NCBI GenBank assembly: GCA_017383485.1
Contig: JAFNXM010000022.1
Coordinates: 1 to 63,784 of the forward strand
DNA length: 63,784 bases
From: Bacteroidaceae bacterium
GTDB taxonomy: Bacteria > Bacteroidota > Bacteroidia > Bacteroidales > Bacteroidaceae
Reading direction: 5' to 3'
The notes beneath the pieces were generated by a model. The model searched no databases. It was not told the origin of the DNA and saw only the letters and a list, made by a program, of their open reading frames with translations. The position numbers and the translations under genes are program-made. Shown here piece by piece: positions 16,708-24,202 of the stretch; within the stretch, counting starts at the first letter, position 1; each line of letters begins with the position of its first letter.

Positions 16708-17622
16708 ATGGAAAAGATTAAAGGACTCATCAACGCGCCGTTCACACCATTCCATGCAGACGGCAGCCTTAACCTCGACCCCATCCCCGAATATGCTGCA
16801 CTTTTGGTGCGAAATGGGCTGAAAGGTGTATTCATCAACGGTTCTTCAGGCGAAGGTTATATGCTTGACGAACAAGAAAGAATGCAAGTGGCAGAAGCCT
16901 GGATGAAGGCGGCACCAGCAGGTTTCAAGGTAATCGTACACGTAGGTAGCACTTGCGTGAAAAGTAGCCGCCGACTGGCCGCACATGCTCAAGAGATTGG
17001 CGCATGGGGCATCGGAGCAATGGCAACACCCTTCCCACGCATCGGACGTGTGGAAGAATTGGTGAAGTATTGCGAAGAAATTGCTGCAGGAGCTCCTGAC
17101 CTACCCTTCTACTACTATCACATCCCGGCATTCAACAATGCTTTCCTCTCCATGTACGATTTCCTGAAAGCTGTGGATGGTCGTATCCCCAACTTTGCAG
17201 GTATTAAGTACACCTTCGAGAGTCTTTACGAATACAACAAATGTCGCAGATACAAGGACGGCAAGTTTGATATGCTCCACGGACAAGACGAAACCATCCT
17301 GCCATGCCTTGCTATGGGCGGTGCACAAGGTGGCATCGGCGGTACTACCAACTACAACGGACGCGTATTGACAGGCATCCTCGAGGCTTGGGAAAAGGGC
17401 GATCTGGAAACTGCGCGCGAATTGCAAAACTTCTCGCAGGACGTGATCGACGTGATTTGCCATTATCGCGGCAATATCGTTGGCGGAAAGCGTATCATGA
17501 AATTGATTGGCTTAGACCTCGGCCCCAATAGAACTCCTTTCCAAAATATGACAGACGAGGAAGAGCAAGCGATGCGTGCCGAACTGGAGGCAATCAACTT
17601 CTTCGAACGTTGCAATAAGTAA
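16708..17622 (+). CDS. nanA: N-acetylneuraminate lyase (DapA/NanA family)
   Basis: NanA splits sialic acid into ManNAc and pyruvate by a Schiff base in a TIM barrel. At 304 residues it is close to E. coli NanA (297). Visible signatures are the N-terminal APFTPFHADGSLN, the FINGSSGEGYMLDEQER phosphate-like loop, the tyrosine motif FYYYHIP and the Schiff-base lysine in FAGIKYTF. The sialic-acid-type motifs make NanA likelier than DapA. Its product would be handled by the AGE epimerase at 26902. It is separated from that gene by a TonB receptor, a nuclease, a YhcH protein and a DUF4301 gene. Confidence 0.9.
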   Translation: MEKIKGLINAPFTPFHADGSLNLDPIPEYAALLVRNGLKGVFINGSSGEGYMLDEQERMQVAEAWMKAAPAGFKVIVHVGSTCVKSSRRLAAHAQEIGAWGIGAMATPFPRIGRVEELVKYCEEIAAGAPDLPFYYYHIPAFNNAFLSMYDFLKAVDGRIPNFAGIKYTFESLYEYNKCRRYKDGKFDMLHGQDETILPCLAMGGAQGGIGGTTNYNGRVLTGILEAWEKGDLETARELQNFSQDVIDVICHYRGNIVGGKRIMKLIGLDLGPNRTPFQNMTDEEEQAMRAELEAINFFERCNK

Positions 17623-17642
17623 TATAGAATACACACATAAAA

Positions 17643-17717
17643 GCGGGAAATAATGATAAGTCCTTCTATCTTTTACCCAACTCTGTGGCAAAAGTAAGAC
17701 TTATCATTATTTCCCGC
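17643..17717. terminator. Hairpin with 20 bp perfect stem between convergent genes
   Basis: GCGGGAAATAATGATAAGTC (17643-17662) and its exact inverse (17698-17717) flank a 35 nt loop. It lies between the convergent nanA and TonB-receptor genes, where a bidirectional terminator would sit, but it has no clear T run and resembles the stem at 9054-9131, so it may be a repeat-type hairpin. Confidence 0.6.
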
Positions 17718-17829
17718 AATTTTATAGAGATTCTGACGCGTTAGCCTTGCGCTATTATGCGCACGACTTTGCGTTTGTTAAATTTCACACAATTCTAGCG
17801 CATTAAACTTTGTAAAAATGGTGGTATGT

Positions 17830-20313
17830 TTATTGCATACTGCCATTTTCGCTTTGCTGTTCGTCGCCGCTTGGCGCATCTACGTTGTCGGTGTTTCGGA
17901 TCGTACGCGCAGCCTTCTTCACTTTAGCTTTCAGCTTGCCAAGATTGTATTTCACACCTATGCTGTAGCGCAGGAAGTTGGTTTGCCAAATATCTGTGGA
18001 CTCGAATGTGTCGGTGATGACTGTCGAGCGGAACGAACGTTTGGGGTTGACGAAGTTGCCGGCTTGTAGCGTAACGGTGAGTGCATCGTTTTCCAAGAAA
18101 GAACGGCTCAAATTGAGGTTGTAAAAGTGGAAACTGCCACTGCGTCCCTGCAAATCCAAACGACCCGAACCACCGCCGGCCCAAATACCCAGTTTGAGTT
18201 TCCAGGGCAGGTCCTGACGCAAACCACCGAATACATTGCCCGAGAAACCAGAGGTATGGTCATTCGTCTGCTCTGCACGGAAGTCGGAATAGTTACCCTC
18301 GCACTTCAGATTGAGCGATGTGCCCTTAGTAATCGTCCAGTTGGCAAAAGCATTCAACGTAGTGATGCGCGACTTGCGGAAGTTGTCGTAAGTAGTGTGC
18401 TGTACGCCATCTTTCACATACTTGTATGCTGTCAAACCATTGTTGGAGAAACTATAAGACAAGGTCACGCCGTAATTGATGACTGGGCTGAACGAGTTGT
18501 ATGCCACATTGAAATTGTGCGCCTTTTCACTCTCCAGATTTGGATTACCATAGGTGATAGCAGTCGGATTTGCACGGTCCACATAAGGCGACAGATAGCC
18601 AATAGATGGACGACCGATGCGCATGCTGTATGATGCTTTCAGGATTTGGCTTAAACTGAAATTATAACCTAAACTTACAGAAGGCACGAAGTCTGAGAAC
18701 TGACTGCTGAAACCATCACGTTTGCCATCGGGATAGCTGACGTGTACGTTCGAATATTCATATCGTCCACCCACACGACCAGTAAAGTTGCCCGCCTTCA
18801 GGGTATATTCCAAATAGGCAGCAGCAATATCATTTTGGTGGCGATATTGCAGAGATTTGTCGTTTGACAAAACGAAGTCTTCCGTAGTGCCCGATGTGCG
18901 ATGCTCCTCGGTGTTGTCGCTCTTGTTGACGCGGTAGATATATTTCAAACCAGCTGAAAGCGTATGCATCTTGCCCAATGGCGTAGTGAAGTCTACCTGG
19001 CCAGTATGTTCGAAGAAATCCTTCTTTTGCAACGTATTGAGGTCAGAGAGCATGAAGGGCACGCTGTCGAGTGCGCTATAGGTAGTAGTTGCCTTACTGC
19101 GCATGGGCGAATTGTCGTATCTGTAGGAAATAGTCAAGTATTGTCCCTCGCGATCGAACATGTGCTGGTAGTCTGCTCCGACATTGTATGACGGGCGCTT
19201 ATCCTGTGATGCACTGACTGACTGATAGCCGTATTTCTGTGTGCCATTTGCGCGGAACATATCGTACTCGCTGATGGCAGTTTTGCTGCCCTTATGATAA
19301 TGTATGCCTGCGTTGAAACTCAGCAAATTCTTCTTGTTAAATTCATAACTACCCTCGATGCTTCCATGTTGGAACAAACCCTTGTTGTCTTGATTGTCTG
19401 CGAAATATTTGAGCAAATGATTTTCGGGGTCATCGGATGTAGTACGTTCGCCTTCGCTCGACGAGTTGGGGTGTCTCATTACACCTACGCCATAGTTACC
19501 CGAAAGCATAAACTTGCCAGCTTGTACCATACCAAATACGCTACCATGGACGCCACGGTTGCTGAAGTTGATGCTTGGTGCCAGGTTGTAGCCCGAAGCG
19601 CTGGCCATATCATTAGTAATAATATTGAGTACACCCGCTACACCTTCTGCATCATACTTTGCACCTGGGTCTGTGATCACTTCAATCTTCTGAATAGCCG
19701 AAGCAGGATAGTTCTTCAGAATTGTGGCAGGGTCTGACGACATCATCTGATTGGGTTTGCCGTTAACATAAACCTTAAAACTATTGCTACCGTTCACTTG
19801 TATTTTGTCCTCGCCGTCTACTGTCACCATAGGTACTTTGCGCAGCATATCCAGTACAGAGTTGGTCGTCGCATCAGGGTCGTCGGCGATAGAGTAAGTA
19901 ATCTTGTCCACCTCTGCCTTGACTACTGCACGCTGAGCCGTCACTGTGGCTGTGCCAAGCGTATTGTTGGTGTCGGAAAGTCGGATATCAAGTACACTTT
20001 GGCGTTCGTTCGTTTTCACAGCAAGCATTCTGCTCCATGGATTCTTACCTACGACGATACATTCGACGATATATTCCCCTGCCTGTGTCAATGGCAGTGA
20101 ATATTTGCCGTACTCGTCGCTATTCACCACTTTGAATGCTTTTGGGCTGCCAGGTTTCTTGACACGAATTGCAGCATAGGGTTGCACTTCGCCAGTGATA
20201 GAATCTGTCACTACGCCGTTGATGGTATATTGTCCAGCATGGGTTTGCGCATAGGTCTGACATATTCCTGTGAAGGTTAGGAATAAAGCAAAAAGGATGT
20301 TGTAAAATCTCAT
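17830..20313 (-). CDS. TonB-dependent receptor-like outer membrane protein
   Basis: An 827-residue outer membrane protein. It has a signal peptide (FYNILFALFLTFTGICQTYA, then Q), a CarboxypepD_reg-like domain near residues 30-110 (INGVVTDSITGEVQPYAAIR), a plug near 125-230 (VLDMLRKVPMVTVDGEDKIQ, KIEVITDPGAKYDAEGVAGV) and a C-terminal beta-barrel of the OMP_b-brl_3 type. No SusD partner is adjacent, so it is not a SusCD pair. The ligand is unknown; location beside nanA and the sialic acid genes makes a sugar or glycopeptide possible but unproved. A -7-like CAAAGTTA (reverse TAACTTTG) lies at 20397. Confidence 0.85.
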   Translation of the reverse strand: MRFYNILFALFLTFTGICQTYAQTHAGQYTINGVVTDSITGEVQPYAAIRVKKPGSPKAFKVVNSDEYGKYSLPLTQAGEYIVECIVVGKNPWSRMLAVKTNERQSVLDIRLSDTNNTLGTATVTAQRAVVKAEVDKITYSIADDPDATTNSVLDMLRKVPMVTVDGEDKIQVNGSNSFKVYVNGKPNQMMSSDPATILKNYPASAIQKIEVITDPGAKYDAEGVAGVLNIITNDMASASGYNLAPSINFSNRGVHGSVFGMVQAGKFMLSGNYGVGVMRHPNSSSEGERTTSDDPENHLLKYFADNQDNKGLFQHGSIEGSYEFNKKNLLSFNAGIHYHKGSKTAISEYDMFRANGTQKYGYQSVSASQDKRPSYNVGADYQHMFDREGQYLTISYRYDNSPMRSKATTTYSALDSVPFMLSDLNTLQKKDFFEHTGQVDFTTPLGKMHTLSAGLKYIYRVNKSDNTEEHRTSGTTEDFVLSNDKSLQYRHQNDIAAAYLEYTLKAGNFTGRVGGRYEYSNVHVSYPDGKRDGFSSQFSDFVPSVSLGYNFSLSQILKASYSMRIGRPSIGYLSPYVDRANPTAITYGNPNLESEKAHNFNVAYNSFSPVINYGVTLSYSFSNNGLTAYKYVKDGVQHTTYDNFRKSRITTLNAFANWTITKGTSLNLKCEGNYSDFRAEQTNDHTSGFSGNVFGGLRQDLPWKLKLGIWAGGGSGRLDLQGRSGSFHFYNLNLSRSFLENDALTVTLQAGNFVNPKRSFRSTVITDTFESTDIWQTNFLRYSIGVKYNLGKLKAKVKKAARTIRNTDNVDAPSGDEQQSENGSMQ

Positions 20314-20396
20314 ATTAATCAGTTTGTTTATGATTCAAATCAAGGCGTTTGGGTGTTTATAAAAAAGTAATAAAAATTACGCCAATTTACATCTTA

Positions 20397-20404
20397 CAAA
20401 GTTA
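20397..20404 (-). promoter_or_regulatory. Possible -7 box of the TonB-receptor gene
   Basis: On the minus strand this reads TAACTTTG, 84 bp before the start codon. The upstream half of the promoter is not clear. Confidence 0.35.
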
Positions 20405-20409
20405 CCATT

Positions 20410-20460
20410 AAGTAACCCAACTCCAAAGGGATTAATGCCGTTTTTAGGAGTTGGGTACTT
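20410..20460. terminator. Hairpin, ~14 bp stem, after the nuclease gene
   Basis: AAGTAACCCAACTCC pairs with GGAGTTGGGTACTT with one bulged A. It lies downstream of the leftward nuclease gene and may end its transcript, although the trailing T run is weak. Confidence 0.5.
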
Positions 20461-20524
20461 ATTTTCCGTTCTTTGGATTGAAATAGTTAAGTAGACATAG
20501 CGATTTCAAAGGGCAAAGTCTACT

Positions 20525-21424
20525 CTACCTCCAAAGTTTCAAAAAATATGTAGTTTCGATTTTGTCTTCTAATTTATCGGGTACGTTAACGAAGAAGTTT
20601 ATTCCAGTCAATGTTTCTATTTCGTCGACAGAAGTAGCAGTGTGTTTCATTTCTTGCTTGCCCGAGCGATTTTCGTAGTAGAATCCGATAGCTTTTTCCT
20701 TACCCTCGCGCATAGAAAGTACGACCTTGTAGAAACCATCTGGCACAGATATTTCATGCTCCTTGCCTATCTTTTTCGGCTTCGTACTTTTATAGACAGG
20801 ACCGCAGACGATGTAGATCTTACCTTCTTGCTTTGCCCATCGTCGACAAGCCTTCTCCAATGTTTGCCAAGATCCGCTATTCAGTCCGCCGTCTTGTGGA
20901 CAAATGTTGGTCATATAAAAGCAGTCGTTCATCGCCTTCATACTCCATTTCATATCGGCTGCTGGCACCATATGTCCACGATCGTAGCCGCTACGTACAT
21001 AATCTTCGGTGGTGACTTGATGCTGTGGCGAAACGTTGGGATCTGGCAGGAAAGATTCGGCGCGTGGTTTTTCGCCCTCGGTTTCTTCTGCCGTCAATTC
21101 CCAGGCTACCCAATTGGGGGTGTTGTGTTCTTTATTGAAGGATAGGGTAAATCCCGTGTGAGTGATGATTTGTTCTTTCACGCCTTTGAGTTTTCCTGGC
21201 AGCTCTAATTGGCGTGCTTTGCCCGATGGTCTCTTTTCGGATACTTTCTCCTTTGAGTCAATTGTCTCGATAATTTCTTTCGCAGAACGAATGACTTCCT
21301 TTGGCGTTTCTTCGCAGTTGGTGAAACTGAGAGTGGTTATGATTAAACAGAATAAAACAGTAAGGCCTTTGATACTTGCGATGATTTGTTGAAGTCTTGT
21401 CTTTTTGTTGTTTCTTCTTCTCAT
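20525..21424 (-). CDS. Secreted DNA/RNA non-specific endonuclease (lipoprotein)
   Basis: A 299-residue NUC1/EndA-type nuclease. The catalytic motif SGYDRGHMVPAADM (residues ~140-155) contains the DRGH signature, with the metal-site Asn downstream in MTNICPQDGGLNSGSW. The N-terminus has a positively charged start, a hydrophobic core (IIASIKGLTVLFCLIITTLS) and a lipobox-like FTNC, so it is probably a lipoprotein. Such enzymes degrade extracellular DNA or RNA for nutrition or biofilm turnover. The gene lies 29 bp after the YhcH gene and may be cotranscribed with it. Confidence 0.88.
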   Translation of the reverse strand: MRRRNNKKTRLQQIIASIKGLTVLFCLIITTLSFTNCEETPKEVIRSAKEIIETIDSKEKVSEKRPSGKARQLELPGKLKGVKEQIITHTGFTLSFNKEHNTPNWVAWELTAEETEGEKPRAESFLPDPNVSPQHQVTTEDYVRSGYDRGHMVPAADMKWSMKAMNDCFYMTNICPQDGGLNSGSWQTLEKACRRWAKQEGKIYIVCGPVYKSTKPKKIGKEHEISVPDGFYKVVLSMREGKEKAIGFYYENRSGKQEMKHTATSVDEIETLTGINFFVNVPDKLEDKIETTYFLKLWR

Positions 21425-21453
21425 ATTGCTGTGGCGTTTTGCGGTAATATTTC

Positions 21454-21903
21454 TTATAGCTTTATCTTTGCAATAAGCTTTTTAATTTTTCCTTCGCCAA
21501 TAATCGGAGCGTGCGCATCCTCGGGGAAAACGACAAGAAACTCGCCGGGTCGCACATCAATATAAGCACTGGCGGGAGCGTCATAAAGTGCAAAATCGTT
21601 CTCTGTATCGAAAGGTTTTTCCGAAGGTACATCTATTGTATCCAAATGGCGCCATCCGATAATCTCTGCGCCGGTCAGTGGAATATGTACGTCGAGATAT
21701 GCGCGATGCACTTCAAGTTTTTGTTCGTCGGCTTTGACGAGTTGTGGTTCGGCTACGTTGATAAACAAATCCTCGCCGTGGATTTCAATACGTCCAGCAC
21801 TTGCTTCAGACAAGTCGTTTTGTTGGAGATATTCAAAAAGATCTTTGAGCAGTGGATGCACGCAGAAATATCTTTTGGCATCGGAAATAGATGAAAGAAT
21901 CAT
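21454..21903 (-). CDS. YhcH/YjgK/YiaL (DUF386) cupin, NanQ-like
   Basis: A 149-residue beta-sandwich protein of the YhcH/YjgK/YiaL family. Visible hallmarks are KLEVHRAYLDVHIPLTGAE and FLVVFPEDAHAP, which supply the conserved metal-binding His/Glu residues. E. coli NanQ (YhcH) speeds anomer conversion of sialic acid, so here a role in sialic acid or a related sugar is likely from family and context (nanA upstream, transporter downstream). The exact sugar is inference. It reads leftward, divergent from the DUF4301 gene, with a possible -7 (CAAAATTA, 21956-21963). Confidence 0.75.
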   Translation of the reverse strand: MILSSISDAKRYFCVHPLLKDLFEYLQQNDLSEASAGRIEIHGEDLFINVAEPQLVKADEQKLEVHRAYLDVHIPLTGAEIIGWRHLDTIDVPSEKPFDTENDFALYDAPASAYIDVRPGEFLVVFPEDAHAPIIGEGKIKKLIAKIKL

Positions 21904-22056
21904 AGTATTTTATTTGTGGGTTTAACTTAGGTTGAAGGGCATTTTATTTCCTTGACAAAATTAAAGACTTTGCATGATTTTAGCAAGTTTGACCAGACTT
22001 TTCTTCTGTAACAGTAAAAAAACACACTCTAATGTAGCAAGTAAAGAAAAATATTG

Positions 22057-22064
22057 TAATTTTG
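22057..22064 (+). promoter_or_regulatory. Likely -7 box of the DUF4301 gene
   Basis: TAATTTTG matches the consensus, 68 bp before the ATG; the upstream half is weak. Confidence 0.4.
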
Positions 22065-22131
22065 TGGAGTTATGCAGTGAGAGATATTTAATACTCTAAC
22101 AAAAATATACCTAAATCTAAAATCAAATATT

Positions 22132-23658
22132 ATGACACTATCCGCACAAGATCAAGCCTTGCTCGAGAAGAAAGGCATTTCGGAAGAAAAATTGCAAAAT
22201 CAATTGGATTGCTTCAAAAAGGGGTTTCCTTATCTCAAACTCAGCGCTGCTGCTTCAGTAGAGAAAGGTATCGTCGCACCTACTCCTGAAGAAAAAGCAG
22301 CTTATCTGAAAGCATGGGATGCTTACACTCAAACAAAGGGACATGATGTGGTGAAATTTGTACCTGCCTCTGGTGCAGCCAGCCGTATGTTTAAGGATGT
22401 TTTTGCCTTTGTCGATGCAGAATATAATACACCCGAGACCGACTTCGAAAAGACTTTCTTCGCACGCATTAAGGATGCTGCATTTTATGCCGAACTTGAT
22501 GCAACTTGTCAAAAACTTCACAATGCAGGCATCGACGCATTGATAGCAGATGGTAAGTACAAGGAAGTCGCAGCAGCGATGTTGAGTAAAGATGGTATGA
22601 ACTACGGTGCATTACCTAAGGGCTTGTTGAAATTTCACAACTATGTCGAGGGCGCACGTACTCCGCTCGAAGAACATTTGGTAGAGGGCGCGCTCTATGC
22701 TCGTCAGGAAGATGGTACGGTGAATGTACATTTTACTGTTTCGCCAGAACACCGTGCACTTTTCGAAGCGTTGGTGAAGGAAAAGGCTGAAGTTTATGCA
22801 AAGCAATTCAATGCTACGTTCAACGTGAGCTTCTCTGAACAAAAATCAAGTACTGATACCGTTGCCGCTAATTCGGATAATACGCCTTTCCGCAATGCTG
22901 ATGGCAGTTTGCTCTTCCGTCCTGGTGGCCATGGTGCTTTGATTGAAAATTTGAACGAGATCGATGCCGACGTAGTATTTATCAAGAATATCGACAACGT
23001 CGTGCCAGATAGATTGAAGGAGGACACTGTGGAAAACAAGAAACTCCTGGCTGGTATCTTGGTGGAACTGCAACAGCAAGCCTTTGCTTATTTGGAAAAA
23101 CTCGATAGCGGTTGCTACAATACCAACGACTTGATGGAAATGTTGCAATTCCTGCAAAAGAAAATCTGTTTGAAAAATCCCGAAACAAAGACACTTGAGG
23201 ATACAGAATTGGCGATGTATTTGCGCAAGAAGTTGAATCGTCCTTTCCGCGTTTGTGGTATGGTGCGCAACGTAGGCGAACCTGGTGGCGGTCCGTTCTT
23301 GGCTTACAATTCAGACGGTACAGTGTCGCTCCAGATCTTGGAAAGTTCGCAGATTGATATGGCAGATGCAGAAAAGAAGGCGATGTTTGAAAACGGCACG
23401 CACTTCAATCCAGTAGACCTCGTATGTGGTTTGAAGGATTACAAGGGCAATCGTTTCGACTTGCCTAAATATGTCGACGTGAATACAGGTTTTATATCAC
23501 ACAAGAGCAAGGATGGCAAGGAACTTAAGGCTCTCGAACTACCAGGTCTTTGGAATGGTGCAATGAGCGACTGGAATACAGTATTCGTAGAAGTTCCCTT
23601 GGCAACATTCAACCCAGTGAAGACTGTCAACGACCTCTATCGCGAGCAGCATCAATAA
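22132..23658 (+). CDS. DUF4301 family protein
   Basis: A 508-residue cytoplasmic-looking protein that I recognise as DUF4301, a family common in Bacteroidetes and without assigned function. Near residues 75-90 it has KFVPASGAASRMFKD, and near 263 it has RPGGHGALIENLN. Both resemble the glycine-rich nucleotide loop and the PGGHG motif of sugar nucleotidyltransferases (UDP-sugar pyrophosphorylase-like GT-A fold), so a nucleotidyltransferase fold is my inference. It stands alone between its own promoter and the terminator at 23710. Confidence 0.75.
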   Translation: MTLSAQDQALLEKKGISEEKLQNQLDCFKKGFPYLKLSAAASVEKGIVAPTPEEKAAYLKAWDAYTQTKGHDVVKFVPASGAASRMFKDVFAFVDAEYNTPETDFEKTFFARIKDAAFYAELDATCQKLHNAGIDALIADGKYKEVAAAMLSKDGMNYGALPKGLLKFHNYVEGARTPLEEHLVEGALYARQEDGTVNVHFTVSPEHRALFEALVKEKAEVYAKQFNATFNVSFSEQKSSTDTVAANSDNTPFRNADGSLLFRPGGHGALIENLNEIDADVVFIKNIDNVVPDRLKEDTVENKKLLAGILVELQQQAFAYLEKLDSGCYNTNDLMEMLQFLQKKICLKNPETKTLEDTELAMYLRKKLNRPFRVCGMVRNVGEPGGGPFLAYNSDGTVSLQILESSQIDMADAEKKAMFENGTHFNPVDLVCGLKDYKGNRFDLPKYVDVNTGFISHKSKDGKELKALELPGLWNGAMSDWNTVFVEVPLATFNPVKTVNDLYREQHQ

Positions 23659-23709
23659 ATGTGAATATTGAGTGAAAGATCCAGCTCACTCCATATTATA
23701 TACAGCATA

Positions 23710-23757
23710 GACGGGCATACCGAGGATTTCCCCCACGATATGCCCGTCATATTTATT
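23710..23757 (+). terminator. Terminator after the DUF4301 gene
   Basis: GACGGGCATA (23710-23719) pairs with TATGCCCGTC (23739-23748), followed by an AT-rich tail. Confidence 0.7.
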
Positions 23758-23825
23758 ATATTGCCTTTTTAAAATATCTAATTGAAACGCATACCCCGCC
23801 TTGACAAGACGCCATAAACCAAAAC

Positions 23826-23918
23826 TTAGTAAAAATTTCGCGACGCCTCGTTAAAATTTTGCGACGCCTCGTGAAAATTACCCTAGACCTTTTTTAAACT
23901 AACTCTTGACTTTTTTCA
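23826..23918. repeat. Modular intergenic repeat, copy c
   Basis: Two direct TTTYGCGACGCCTCGT words (23837 and 23859 regions) are followed by TAGACCTTTTTTAAAC and TTGACTTTTTTC words. Confidence 0.65.
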
Positions 23919-24085
23919 GAGAGGCCTCACTCTGTTATTATTCTGCGCCGAGGGGATTTGGTTTACGGTGCTCTGGTTTGCAAATTCATCTTGACTAAAT
24001 ATCTGCTGCATTCCCCCTTTTTTGAAAACTTAAAATAGGCATTCGATAATTCCCCAACAGAGGTTCGATATTTCTCTATTTATAT

Positions 24086-24117
24086 TTTGTCAGTGAAAAG
24101 GTTTATTCGTACATTTG
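24086..24117 (+). promoter_or_regulatory. Promoter of the kelch-SSS transporter gene
   Basis: TTTG (24086-24089), 20 bp spacer, TACATTTG (24110-24117). The predicted leader is ~80 nt. Confidence 0.6.
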
Positions 24118-24202
24118 CACACGTTGGAGATTTCTGCCTTATTTTATTAGATTTCATAAGCAAAACGCTCGGCAAAAAAGTATCAATTATCATTCACCTA
24201 TT

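Larger units (their letters stand above)
23659..24202. other. 540 bp gap upstream of the transporter gene
   Basis: It holds the DUF4301 terminator (23710-23757), modular repeat copy c (23826-23918) and the promoter of the kelch-SSS gene (24086-24117). No ORF is seen. Confidence 0.7.
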
